In this document: piece by piece, positions 25,101 to 40,100 of the stretch
How the letters are laid out: the number at the start of each line of letters is the position of its first letter
How positions within the stretch are numbered: position 1 is the stretch's first letter
Assembly: GCF_021869535.1 (NCBI RefSeq)
Contig: NW_026262701.1
Location: forward strand, 46,379,278 to 46,443,277
Source: Mytilus californianus
Lineage: Eukaryota; Mollusca; Bivalvia; Mytilida; Mytilidae
Reading direction: 5' to 3'
DNA length: 64,000 nt
Program-made: the position numbers and the translations under genes
Notes under the pieces: generated by a model
Told to the model about the DNA's origin: nothing
Database searches by the model: none
The model's input: only the letters and a program-made list of their open reading frames with translations

Positions 25101-28100
25101 TATAGAGAGGCGATACCAAAAGGACATACAAACTCGGAAGATGAAAAAAAACTGACAACGCCATGGCCAAAAAAAAGACAAAAACCCAAAAGACAAACAA
25201 CTGTTACAGTACACAAAACACAATATAGAATACTAAAGACTGAGTAACACGAACGCAATCAAACACCAGGGGTGATATTAGGTGCTCCGGAAGGGTAGGC
25301 AGATCCTGCTCTACATTTCGCACCCGTTGTGTTGCTCATGTAAGTACAAACCCGGTGATAAGTCTAATTCGGTAGGTCACATTCGGAAACAAGAGGCTCA
25401 TGAGAGCCTGATATCGCTCACCTGTAATTTCAATTTCAGGCATTTGACTTATTTGTAGATCTTACTTTGCTGAACAATTTTGTCATTTACACTTTCTCTC
25501 TTTCTATAATAATATTAAAGATAATACATAACGGGTAAAGTACACAAAACTGTAAAATTTCCTAAAAATTAACTTTTCAGGACAGTAACCCAACAACAAG
25601 TTTTCCTATTGGTCTAGAGACTACTTGACAGGTAGATCGATCTAAACCTGTTTAACACTTTCACCTATGTCAGTTTTGCTCTTACTGCTTTAGTTTTTGA
25701 GATGAAAGCCAAAAACTTCATTTGACCCCTATGTTCTATTTTTAAAAACTGCCGCAATGTTTTTGAATGGATCGAATCCCTGAATACAATCTATAAACTA
25801 GATACCCTAAGGAACATTAAGTTAAAGTTTGGAAGTAGTTGGCTCACTAGTTGCAGAGAAGAAGATTTTTGAAAAAAGTAATAGACCTTCAGGAAAAAAT
25901 ATAAGAAATAAACGTTTCAAGGGCAATAACTCCTTAAGGAGTCAATTGATTATTTTGATCATTTGACTTATTTGTTGATCCTACTTAGCTGAACATTTTT
26001 GCCATTGTACACTTTCTCTCTATTATAATATTAAAGATAATAACCAAAAACAGTAAAATTTCATGAAAATAAAATATTTCGGACAGTAACCCTACAATGG
26101 TTGGTCCAATTGGTCTGAAAATTTCATAGCAGATTGATCTTGACTTATTCATCACTTAAACTCCATGTCACTTTTGCTCTAACTGCTATAGTTTTTGAGA
26201 TAAAAGCCATAAACTGCATTCAACCCCTATGTTCTATTTTTAGCCATGGTGGCCATGTTTGTTAATGGATCACAACTTCGAATACAATTTATAAACCAGT
26301 TACCCTAAGAAACATTCAGTTAAAGTTTAAAAGTATTAGGCCCAGTAGTTTCATAGAAGATTTTTAAATGTTAGCAAACATGATAAACAAATTGTGTAAA
26401 ATTGTCTTTAAAGGGCAATTACTCCTTAAGGGGTAAATTGACAATTTTGGTCATATTAACGTTTTTGTAGATCTTACTTTGCTGAACATTTTTGCTGTTT
26501 ACAGTTTATCTTTATCTTCATTAATATTCAAGATAATAACCAAAAACTGCAAAATTTCCTTAAAATTACCAATTTAGTGGCAGCAACCCAACAATAGGTT
26601 GTTCGGTTCGTCTGAAAAATTCAAGACTAATAGAACTTGACCTATTGAACAATTTAACCCCATGTCAGATTTGCTCTAAATGCTTTAGTTTTTGAGACAA
26701 ACTTAAAGCCAAAAACTGCATTTGCCCCCTATGTTCTATTTATAGCCATGGTGGCCATGTTTGTTAATGGATCAAAACTTCGGATACAATTTATAAACCA
26801 GTTACCCTATGGAACATTCAGTTAAAGCTTAGAAGTATTATTAGGCCCAGTAGTTTCAGGGAAGATTTTTAAATGTTAGAAAACATGATGAACAAATTGT
26901 GTAAAATTCTTTTTAAAGGGCAATAACTCCTTAAGGGATCAATTGACAGTTTTGGTCATTTAACTTTTTTGTAGATCTTACTTTGCTGAACATTTTTGCT
27001 GTTTACAGTTTATCTTTATCTTCAATAATATTCAAGATAATAGCTAAAAACTGCAAAATTTACTTAAAATTACCAATTTAGTGGCAGCAACCCAACAATG
27101 GGTTGTTCGATTTGTCTGAAAATTTCAGGGCTGATAGATCTTGACCTATTGAACATTTCTATTTCATGTCAGATTTGCTATAAATGCTTTAGTTTTTGAG
27201 ATGAAAGCCAAAAACTGCATTTTACCCCTATGTTCTATTTTTAGCCATAGCGGCCATGTTTGTTGATGGATCAAAACTTCGGATACAATTTATAAACTAG
27301 ATACCCTAAGGAACATTCAGTTAAAGTTTGAAGGTAGTTGGCCCAGTAGTTTCAGAGGAGAAGATTCTTGAAATAGTTTACGACGACGACGACAGACTAC
27401 GACGACGACAGACGACGGACGCCAAGTGATGGCATAAGCTCACATGGGGCCCTTCGGGCCCGGTGAGCTAAAAAGAGGACAGGATTGTAGTTACGACAAT
27501 AGGAACATATCCATCGTCATATGTGAAACAGATATTCCATAACGGTCTGCCTACTCGTGATGGCGCCCGTAAAATTTACGATGGGATTATTTCAACTTCA
27601 CCAATTGGAACTCTTGGTTTAATAGCTTCCTTGTGAGCAGCAACCCTCTATCAAGGATATCATGATAGGAAATACAAGCCCTGGAATATCGATATATACT
27701 CCATATACAGACTCTGCTGGAATTTTTCTACATCGAAATTGTAAGTTCACAATTGGGAAGTAACTTACAAATATCACAAAAATACATTAATGGTGAAATA
27801 TAAATATGTCTGGTAAAATTTCGTGGAAAGACCGTAACTATTGTCGGTAACACATTAACATAAAAAAGATACGGAATGTGTGTCAATGAGACAACAACTC
27901 ACAATAATAAAATATCTTCATGCAATCTTCAGTGAAGGTTGCGAAAGTGTTCACATCGTATTGCAAGTTATCTTCGCATTCACAAATCGCTTTACATCTA
28001 AAAAAGTTATGAATTCAACATGGATGACGACATGTATTTTCACTTAATAGAAAACAAAAAGCGCCAGCGACAACTATAGTTAAATAATCTTCTGATTTTT

Positions 28101-31100
28101 TTTCTAACATTGGAAAAAAACAAGCTATTAAAGATACATCTCTAAAATCCCTCCAGAAAAAAACTTAAATTATATCTCATTTACAAAAAACCAAGACCCA
28201 ACTTAATAGAAGCAACACTTTCTAATACAGTATCAATAATGTTCGCAGCTTTTTAAAGATTAGCACTGAAAAACATATTTAAACTTACCATCACTGGCTT
28301 CTTGGGGTGTAGCATCTATAGCTTGCCACCCGCCATAGCCTTTTGGCAGATCTGGCCTTGCCATCCATACATCGTTCCATACATGAAAATTCCTTCAATC
28401 AAAAAATGTTTACTAAATTTGATGTTCACATATAATAATTAGTTTTTCTTTGCGTGTGTAGGAACAAATAACTTTGTAGAGAACGTTTTCTGCAATTCCT
28501 AATATATAGGTATTAACATCTCTCTACTGTCGTCATAAATGAATATAATAAATAGAAAGACTAGTAATCAACACTTTTAGTTAAGTATCACAATTCAATT
28601 TGTCTAGCTTGGTAATTTGCATTCGCCTTAATTGTCCGTCCATTCGTGAGTCTTTAGTCGAAGCATATTAGCGAAAAAAGTAGTTCGGTCTAAACACGAT
28701 AGGAAATGATTTCTGAGTATGATAACGTGATATCTCTAGGTCTTTTATAGCTTACTTAAAGGTATAAGTTTATGCTAATTTTTTAAGGCAGTTCGGTCAA
28801 CTATAATTGCTTACATCCACGTTCTATTGTCTATGATGAATAGTTGTATCATCAGCAATCATCCAAAATCAATTATATTTTTTTAATATTGAGTTAATAA
28901 AAAGGACAGGAATTATTTATTCTTTAGACTCTAAAGATCGGTTCAAATTATTTCGGTTGTATTACGTCGTCGTGGTAAAATCTTTTATTTGATTGTGCGT
29001 TCGCTTCACACAGTTATTCTATTGTTACGTAGTACAGAATTATTTTTATACTAATCCACGAAAGAGAGGCGGAATATACCGAGGGATAGTTAACCTGAAA
29101 AGTTGAAAACGAACTGACACTGCCATGGCAAAATACAAAAACGACCACAAGACAGACAACAGTTTAAAACCATTCCGTAGCACATGAGTAGATCACCCCC
29201 AGTTTTTGATGGTGTTCCTGTTGCTCGGTCTTTAGTTTCTAGTTTATGTTTGTAAGCAGAGCCTCCATTTGGAACCTGTCGTTTTGCTCATGAAAGTACA
29301 CACCCGGTGATTTATCTAATTCGGTAATTCACGTTCTAGGAAAAGAGGACGGGATCATGGTTTCGAAAAGTAGAACATATCCGTAGTCATTTTTGAAACA
29401 GATATTCCATAACAGTACCCAAATTCGTGATGGAGTCTATAAAATAGGGACGACTTCACCTTCACCACTAAAATTTCTTAGTTAAATAGCTTCCTTGTAA
29501 GGAGCAACCCTCTATCAAGGAACTTATGATAGGAAATGCAAGCTAGATGGAATATCGTATCAACTTGAAGATATAATACATATGCAAGCGCTGGAGGAAT
29601 ATTGCTTTAATAAAAATGGAAATAAGCTTGATAATGTTGGGTTGTACCTTATAAGCAACTTTCAGATTTATCATGTATTCATTTTTCTTGTTTGCAAATT
29701 GATAGAAGACGCTATGTTTCACTTACCAAACGCTATCATCATTAAGTTCTTCTAATGAGTCTCCTGTCGAATCAAAGTGATTGTCAATAGAAATAGAACC
29801 ATCACAATCATGTGCAGATGCAAAATTTGTCACACTTCTTGCCGGTATACCAAGAGTTCTACAAACTGTTAATTAAGATATTTGTAAATGGAAAGTAAGA
29901 TAAAAGAAATGTTGTCAATATGTTGGTATCATGAATTTCAAGTATTTGTATGTACAGGAGTGAAAGGGGGTTTTCGTCTGTTTATGTTCTTAGGGATCAA
30001 GATTGACATCATTGTATAAGTAAACAATACTTCCATTGATCGAATGAATTAATTGGAAAATACAAAACTTATTTTCCATCTAAATCTTCTATCCTTATTC
30101 ACCAAGTAGTTGTATTCTTCACCGCCATTATCCGTACGTCCGTCGTTGTCGTTGTCTGTTAGCACTTCCGTCCATTATTATTTTCACATGATGGTACTCA
30201 TATTCTGATATGTACTAGTATAAAAAATATTTGGACCTTTATAACGTCTTTTTGAACGGTGTAAGTGATTTTAATATCTGTTATGGCAGTCACTTGTTTG
30301 CTAACACTTAGATTTTTCTATTACAATAACTGAGCATAGTACTATTTTTCTCAATGAATAATCCTGAACGTCGCCTGCATATTCTTGGTATTATATTTTA
30401 CATTTGACTTATTATAATTTTGGTCAAGATAAATGGGAACAAATTTCACCGTCCAAGCAATGGGACTTTCCTCAATTAAAACATAAATATTATGCAACTT
30501 AACATTTAAATATAATTTTCATATTACATGACAAAAACCAATACAGTACAGATGTCGGAAATGGGTAAAAGGAGTAAGTTCGGTTTGGGAACTATTGCCT
30601 CGAATATTATGTCGATTGTTTAAAGATAAAAATTATTTCAAGTTAATGAATATGCATGTAAAAATGAACTATTTTTGTCTAGCTTTTCTAATAAAGCGTT
30701 GACATTTACACCCCAAAATGGCCGAACATCATGATTTTGGTGAAAGGTGACAAAATCGTCCACATGTAGGCCTACATAGCATATAGTGCATTCAAGTCAG
30801 ATATGTAATGTGTTACAACAAACAAAATGTCAAAATATCTTTGTTGTCGATGTATGCGCTGTGTGTTCATCGTCCGAAAACCAATGTATTTCTAATAATA
30901 TCAAAATTTGTTCTATTTGTGAAGCCAGAAAAAAAGAAAGCTGATTAGTAGATTTTCAACAAAGATACCGATTAATCATCATAGAGTTGTTCTACGTATT
31001 AACATTATGATAATGGTACATAAATCCGTGGTTTAGCTAGAAATAGGAGTCATATTTGGGCACTGCCGACCCTTCTCCTTTATTAATCGATACGAAACAG

Positions 31101-34100
31101 GAGAGATTCATCTATTCTTGCTTTTATAACTCGTGCATATCAAATTTGATATGTTATCCGACAAATTATTTTTATTGTATATATGTCCCACTTTCCCTCG
31201 GAGTTCGATATTTTTGTTATTTTACTTTTTGTCACACATTGGAAATACAATATCCAAAAAAATATATAATGGAGAGGTTTCAACTTACGAGTTGTAGTAA
31301 TTCCAGAGAAAACCCAGCATTGTCCGTAATATACACTCCTTTTAGTTTTATAATATTCTTGTAAAATTGCAATACTCCCAACCCAATGCAATGGCGACTT
31401 CCCACCTTCGTAGTCACCTGACCAGTTTCCCTCTAAAACACCATATTCGTCTGAACCGTTTGCCTGAGAGAGAAATATAACATTTTAAATCATTTTAGCA
31501 ACTCATTCTGAACTGTGTTTGTTGGTCATTTTTCGACATAGAACTGGTTGGTACTGATTCCAAAACGACTATCGTTGAGTTTTTGGAGAACAGTGTTGAA
31601 AGAGAGACGGAATCACCAAAGGGATATTTAACACATAAGTCGTGACAAACTGACAACGCCAGGGGAAATAAAAACAACGACCAAAGAATGTAATAACATA
31701 AACGTCACCAATTTGAATGCACCAGATGCGCATTTCGTCAATGTCGCATCTGTGATGCTCGAGGTCAAATATTTAAATATCCAAAATCTAATACAAATTT
31801 TGAAGACTGGAGTCAACCAAAAAGGACCTAAAGTATAGCCAAATCCGGACAATGAATTATAGATTTACATGCGGAGAAATATTCCTTTATTCAAAATAAT
31901 AAAACAAATGTTATAACAGCAAATTTTAATCAAACAATATCCGTATTTTCATGCCAGTACCGAAGCACTGGTTACTGGGCTGATGGTACCCTCGGGGACT
32001 AACAGTCCACTGTTTACATGGATACACATACTGTTATTTAAAAAAAAATAAGCAATAACTGACTTCAGATGTGTTGAACTTTCGAAGCACATGAGTTCAT
32101 CCCGCGTTTTTTTCTTTGTTTTGCTGCTCAATCTTCAAATTTTTGTGCAGTATTTTATGGACTTCCTCTTTTGTCTTTTTGTAGTGGCATTTTCTGTTTT
32201 GCTTTGATTAGTGTGTTCTGATTTTCATTTGAAAATCTTCCCTATTTTCTGAATACACATTATACATATTAAAGGAGATCTGAGAATTACGTAAATGACA
32301 CAGTATCCAAATAAATTATCTTAAAGTCAATATGAATGTGCTTATTTACATTTCATGAAATTCTAACTAGACCTACCAGTGCTGATATTTTTCTTGCCAT
32401 TTTGACTGGATCTCCTCTAGTAGACCAGAGTTCTACATTACTGTCTAGCAGATACATGGCACAATCAAGAATATCTTTTTCAAACTGTTAAAAAAACAAA
32501 ATACAAATAAAACCAAATAACACAGTAAGTGTAAAATCATAATTGAAAACATTTCAACTCTATCTGACAAATTTTAACTTTCATCTTATTTAAATGAATT
32601 TAAGTGCAAGTCTTTGTAAGAATCAGGCAATTTAGAAGAATTTCAAAACATGACCGAAAAAAAACCGCCGACCTAACCGTCTTATTTTGAAGTTACCCTT
32701 GTCCCAAGATAGAAATGGTAGGTCTTTCGTTTCTGCGTGTCTGGTAATTCCAGAAATCACTAGACAATCTTTGGATGGAATGATAGCAAATTATGGAGTT
32801 AGCTCCCCTTAATTGGTAATTTATAGTGCATTTCAACCAAATATATCTTGAAATACCAGAACAGTAAATGGAAATGAATGTTATATTCGTGCGCCATTAC
32901 ACATTTCGAACTTAAATTAATGTTAATTTAACTTTAGTGGATAGTTGTCTCATTGGCAATCATACCACATCTCCTTATTTCTATATTGAGTGGGATTTTG
33001 TTTGTCATGTTTTCACCACTGCCTGATTCTTAGGCAGACTGGCAATTTAAAATTCTCGACAGATTTCTCTACAAACATTCAGCAAGAAAACTTTGGCATG
33101 CCATTGCATTCAATGGGTATGATGATAAAAATAATGATAGGGTAATATGCAACTTGTTTGTATAGAGGCTGCACAACGACAAAAAAAAAGTTTAAATTAA
33201 ACAATATAGTACAGTTTTCATGTATAATAGTCCGTAATATATCTAAAACAAATTGCAATACGTTATGCATCAAACTGTTAATGAAATCTACAGAATAAAA
33301 TGTGTTCGTTTCTTTAATTAGAAATTGATATTATTCCAATTTTTACACAAAACTTTTATGTTTCTTAGTGTAGGAATGTGGGTTGAATTATGCATGCAGA
33401 GTCTGTCTCTACATGTATAGAATGTCGTTGAGGTTTTATTAAATTAAGATAACGCTGTAAACGTTACGTCTAGCTTCGTTGGTTTTTTTTTATATCGTAT
33501 TATATCATTAACTATAGGTGTACCTGTCCAAAGTTCCACTTTCTTCCATTCATTGACTTCATGTTTCCAACATAGATTCTCCCCTTGTCGTTTAAGATGT
33601 ACTCGTTTAATAAATCTTGTTCATGAAGGTAAACTTGGTCGTCTATGAAAATATATTTTAATTATAGATGAAAGCAATTGTTGATGGCCAGTTTAAACAA
33701 GAAAAACTGCGAGCGGAGCTCACAAACTCAAACCATGGTCTGTCATTTGAATAGATTTGGCAAAGTTATTTTTGCAATGAGAAACCAAAAGAAGTCCTTC
33801 GGATAAAAAACAAATACATGCACAGCTGCACAATGCAATTTGGTACGTGAAGATAATGTGGAAGTATCATTGAAATAGGGACTGTGATTTAGGAAAATTA
33901 CAAATATTGCGTGTTTTTCTTCTTTTGTATAGAAAAATTCACGTTAATAACAAAAGCATCATTCAAATATCAAAACAATTTTAAAAATTCACAATGACAT
34001 TATCATTTAATTAATCAAATCCAGTCACTGGTATACGAATGGTGTAGTTGATATAAAGTAAAAGGTGAGTGAATGGTCACAACGACTGAATTGGGGTATT

Positions 34101-37100
34101 ACCACTATTAATGTTGCATTGACATTTTCAATTGATAATATTAAGGTCACGAAATGTAGGTGAAAATACGATCTCGATGTATATTAACTATAGAAGTTAA
34201 TAGCAACTTCTTTGACTTGATAAGCTGCCATTGTAATTGATGTATACGTGTACTAGATTTCATTTGACGGCAATGTTTGCAAAGTATAAAGTAAATGACT
34301 ACTGTATTTTTTAGTTTGGTAGTTTACACTGACATGTCTGGTAGTCAGATGGTATTTACTTCATTAACATCACTGATGTGGCTGTCGTTTTGTCTTTTCA
34401 TCCTGCCGTATCTAAGGGCACATATGGCCAAATCCTAGGTACTTCGTTCATTATTTGTATCACGTGACTTTGGCCTTTTTTGAGTAAATTATTTCACTTA
34501 GTTGTAGATTGAAAATATAAATCATATGAAATTTGCAAATTAGCAAAGTACCTCATTTTTTTATATGATTGGCATATCAAACTTTGGTTAAAATAAAATG
34601 ATTTTCTTCCGTCTTTCTTTCAGTCGATCTTGATTATAATACTTCGGTCTGACAGTAAAGTCTGTTTTTTTTTCTTTTTTAAAAACAAAGCTGATAACAG
34701 TTCATAGTATCATTGCAGGGTATTAAACTTTAAGATACAATTTTCTTGTTGTTTTTTGTTTGTTTTACGGAATTACCGTCCTAAGTCTGTATCCTTATTC
34801 AGTTAAGTGATGCTTCCACAGAAAACTACTTATGGGTGATTGAATGATAACCTAACTGTTTTATCTGATCCTTGTATTGTGATATATCTTTGCCATTAAG
34901 TCTTTTTTGGCAAAATTCTTTACCGAATTTCTGTCAAAATTTTATTTATCTGTGCCATTAAGACTTTTTTGTCAAAGTTCTTTACCGAATTTCTGTCAAA
35001 ATATAGAATATAAAAAGTGTCAACTTATTTCACTTATAGGAATTATAAAAATTAAAATGCGAACCTGTAAAATGTTTTGTAGCAGGTCAGTTAATCAAAA
35101 AAGCCACATGTGAAGACCATAAACAAATTGACTTATTCATTATATTAAACTTGCCTTTACACCAAGGATTGAATAGCATGTAGATATTTTGATCGTGACA
35201 CATGTCAAATATTATTGTCTTGTTATCGGATTTCACTACAGTTTCAATCTGTATCTTCCATATCCCAACATAACAAGAAGGCGGGGTATTTATCCTGATT
35301 GACAACCTTTTCTTCTCGTTCTTTAAGATCCATGCTCCCCATTCTTTCTTTACATCCTTATCTGAGAGAATGAGACTAACACGTGTCCCTTTTGTTGGTG
35401 ACGGATTATACCCTGAAAAAAATACTGCTATGCTGTATATGCGGTATATTTGCACTAAAAACCTCCATCAATTTTGCACATACATTTTCATGTTTTTTGT
35501 GAACTTCACATTCACAAAAAAGATGAAAATATATGTGCAAGAGTACGTATCTGCGTAATCTAGTGTTGCAATGACCGTTAATACTGAATTTAGAATTTCA
35601 TTTCAAAACTACATAATTTAGGAAATAGATGATACTTTGGTGCAGAAACCGCTGAGGTTTTTAATAACGGTTACTACTAACTTGGTTACTTCGTTACAGG
35701 AATTGCTTTGTAATACCACTCGTGGTAATATAGTTAACGTAACTACTTAGCCACTAAGTTACAAGAATAATGTGTTTCATAGTTACACTACAGAAAATAA
35801 TGTGTCACCGAGTTAAAGGAACTACTTTGTTACTATCATGACTAAATATCTACGTTATTTAACCAAGTTAAAGGAACTATCATATGTAACCAATTTAAAG
35901 GAACTATTTTAGTTTACGAAGTTAAAGGAACTACTTCATTTAACCAAGTTAAAGGAACTACTTTGTCACCGAGTTAAAGGAACTACTGTGTTACTCAGGA
36001 AAGAAACTAATTTGCTACTTAAATTATAGTTCCAGGAAATACTTTATGAAAAGAACAGTATACACATTAATATCTAGTTTATGCTGTCGTACACGAAAAG
36101 TTTATATTAATAATGCGATAAAAAAAAGAGGAAAACAACCTCATTACAAGCAATACATTATACATAAGTCATAGGTGAACCATAAGTTTATGTTGACATT
36201 AAAATGCTCTCGTTTTGAAAATGCATATATAGTATTTGCGACTGGAAGATAAATAGATATTAATCGATAAATCTCTCGGCGTCCGTGTTAAAATAAAAAT
36301 CTTTGCAACATTTCTTTAGGGGTCAGTAGTGTTCTGTTGCAAGTCAAAATGTCTGCATCTATGCAACATGTCCTCAATTCCCAATGACAGTCGACATTCT
36401 CGACATCCATGCCGTCGACCTTCTGTGCACAGGCTATATTGATTTATTGTTAATTTGTTCTCGTCCTCAATATGCACGCAAAACTTGCCACTAAACGTAA
36501 AAGAAACAGCAACCAATTAATCAACTATAAATTTAAGGTTGTATGTAAGTATTCCTGAATTCCTACAAATAAGGAAACGTTACATATATATCCGCTTATT
36601 GAACACACATAAAAATGACCGTTATATTGCTTGATAATTCAATTTTGGATGTAATATGTCTTCTGAATGGCTGAATTTTTTTTTGGTTATCAGCTCATAG
36701 ACATAATTTTGTCATTTAACTGTGACATCACCAATGGTTTTTTTTTATGATTTACTCCTTAATGTTAAAATGGAATTTAGAATTAAACTATTAGGAACGA
36801 CTGTAATACTTTTTCTGTATATTCGAAATAACCTAAAAAATGTGGTGCACACTTTTAAATAACCCGCTACGCGGGTTATTCAGTGTGCACCACATTTTTG
36901 ATGTTATTTCTTCATAGACAGAAAAAAATATTACAGTCATTCCTTAAATGTGAATATGCACTTTGTATGGGGAACAACTTTTCAACATTATATCACTAGT
37001 TGAATCATTCGAAACAGGCAAAACATCTTGTTCACACTTTACATGTAGTAGCAAACACATCAATCGACCTTTTGAACTCCACATAATAAACAATTCAAAT

Positions 37101-40100
37101 TAGATGAAAGTTGACATCTAGTCAATAAATGAATGTAATTTTACCCAGAGGAATTTTTGTCTTTTTAGTGCGAAAAATTTGTCATGTTGACAATTCCAAT
37201 AATATCATCTCGAATTTTAAATCTCAGTAGCATTATTTGAATCTTAGTTACATTTTTCAAAATTGCACTTTCCAAGACAATCACTGATTAATAGGCGTTT
37301 GACTTGGGACAGGCCCATACAGAATGTGATAGGGTTAGACATATTCGGGAGCTTATATACCCAATTAAAAAACTTTGTGTATTAACAAAACTGTTAACAT
37401 GATTTTTTATGATTGCATATTGAACAATAAACAAAACAATGTTTAGAACATATGCTGAGTATCTCTTCCTGATGGAAAAAAGGAAGCTACTCAGCTGGAT
37501 AATTGTAAAAAAAAATTGTAAAGTGGTATTAAGCATTTAGTAAAGTTACATGTAAACATTTGTGTTATTGTTTCCTCTGGCTTATCAAAAAAACACAACA
37601 GAATAGTATTATTATTGTATCTTCATTAGTTATCTAAACTATGAATCAATTATCATAAGTTTAAGAATATTTGCTGAGAATTTTTCAGTCATCATTTCTA
37701 ACACTATGAATAAAGGACACTCCTACAAGGAGACACATCCGATATAATGTAACAATAAAGAGAAAATAAATTTCTTCAGTTTTCAGAGTATAAGATTTCC
37801 ACGAGGAAGAAGATGTTCGCTACTTTATTCTAAAACTATAACTTGTTTTTGTTGTGGTTCGTGCTGTTCATTCTTTAATTTTCTATGTTGTGTTTTTATC
37901 TATTTGTTTTGATCGTTTTTTTTTTTTTGTCATGGCGTTGTCAGTTTGTTTTCGAACAATTAGTTTGACTGTCCCTTTGATACCTCTCACCTCTCTCTTA
38001 GTATTGTTTACAATGGCGGATATTTCATTACAAAAGGAACTTGTGTTTTAAATAAATTATCCTTTAACGTTTAAGTTTTTGATAAAAACATTAAATCTTT
38101 TTGTCACATTCAACACCTACATGTATCTTGATTAATATATTAAACATAAAGAAAAATTACGTTCCACTGGCAGACAGGTTAAATGATTCCTGAACATCAC
38201 AACCCTTACTACAAAGGTTAAAATTTTATAGTTTTATTAATATAATCATTTCGCCCGATCGGATGCTGGATAAAGTGACGAAGTACGAACTTTCTACGTA
38301 TTAATGATATATTCTTTATTTGTAACGAAATGATTCCCAATTAAATATGTTCAGTTGAATAGATAAGTTCTATAAGTAAGCATACACAGCCTGAAAGTTG
38401 TGTCACACTACATCTCCTGTGTGCATAAAACAAAGATATCCGAGAGGGTGGCGTTCAGAAACAAAAGGAGAAATACATTACAGTAAATTGGCCAACCCCT
38501 TTATGACCACACGCATCATATTGACCATGGATGAATATTAAAATACGGCGATAAAAACGGCCTTCAACAATGAGAAAACCCCATACCGTACAGTAATATT
38601 TACAATACTTCTCGATAAAGATAAAATTGAGAATGAAAATGGGGAATATGTCAAAGAGACAACAACCTGACCAAAGAGCAGACAACAGCCGAAGGCCACC
38701 AAAAGAGTATATAAAGGAAATATACCTGCAAGGAAAACAAACTTTAGATCATCTTTCTTTATATCATAATTCCTGTTCACTTCAACAGTAATATCGAATG
38801 TTTGCCCTCGTCTCACTATCAGACCTCTGCCTTCCTCGCTGATGCTGTATTCATTAGTGTGATGTTCCTTCGAGTTAATAGATATATTCAAATCCACATT
38901 TTCTATAGTCAAATCTGGTTTAACTGGTGGTATAGGTTCTTCAAAATAAAGCAAAATCAATATTTTTATTTATATGTATATATTAATTATTAGTATTAAA
39001 ATATCGATGCAAGAAATTAGAATATTAATCATAATATAATCAATTTTAACTATTTATTTCAAGTTCAATCTAATATCATCTGTTTCCAAACAAAACCAGT
39101 CATTTTATAATCAGAAATCAACTGGATGACGACCAATTTTCCCTTAGAGAAAACAATTTTGCGTAGACTTTTTAACTTTTCAGATCCAAATAAAAGTATG
39201 GGAACACGCCACCATAGTACATGTATCTTACAAACATATAATTGGAGTTGTCTAACATGCGTGATTTCTTCATAACACTTAACATAGCTTTCACGCACAG
39301 TGAGACCCCCCCCCCACCCCCACCCCCTGTTTTCCAACGACAACCACTGAACTACAGGCTCCTGATTTGGGACATGCAACAAAGGATGTGACGGGGTTAA
39401 ACATTATTGTTAGCGCTCAACCCTCCCCCTAACCTGGGACAGTGGTGTAACAGCATAACATAAGAACAAACGCTAAAAATTAGTCGCAATTGGCTTAACT
39501 CAAAATATCGGTACGACGCACAAAACAACTAACATAAAAACAATAGACACAAAGCACTGATATAAGAGTACTCGCAGTTACTGAAAACTAGTTCGGTCAA
39601 AATCAATTACAATTAAAAATAAATAAAAGTTCTCCCTGACTAAAGTATGAATCAGTACACATCCAACGGATTTAGTGAAGAGGTCATAGACATTTTTTGA
39701 AACAGATGACCTTATGCAATGCCAAAATATAGGTAAACTGTATCGACAGGATGTAGGCTTATGAGTTCTCATAACTGTAGACTACGTATATAGCAATATA
39801 TACTTTATAGTTATGTTTTAATTCTTAAAAACTAAATCAATGTTAGCACCGATAAAAACAATACATGCATTTAAATATTTTCTTACGTGTTAAATTGATA
39901 CCCTTTGAGAATAAGTTTATTAAGGGAATCGTTAAGTTTACATGGATCACATCTAGATTTACAGGCTCTATAAACAATATCGCCGTAAAAATTAGGATGT
40001 GATATCCCGTTTTTAATAAGAATACTTCAGGTATCTATGAAATAATTTGGTACAGATTTTAATTTATTTGTGTTAACGAAATCCTTGATTTTAAACTTCA

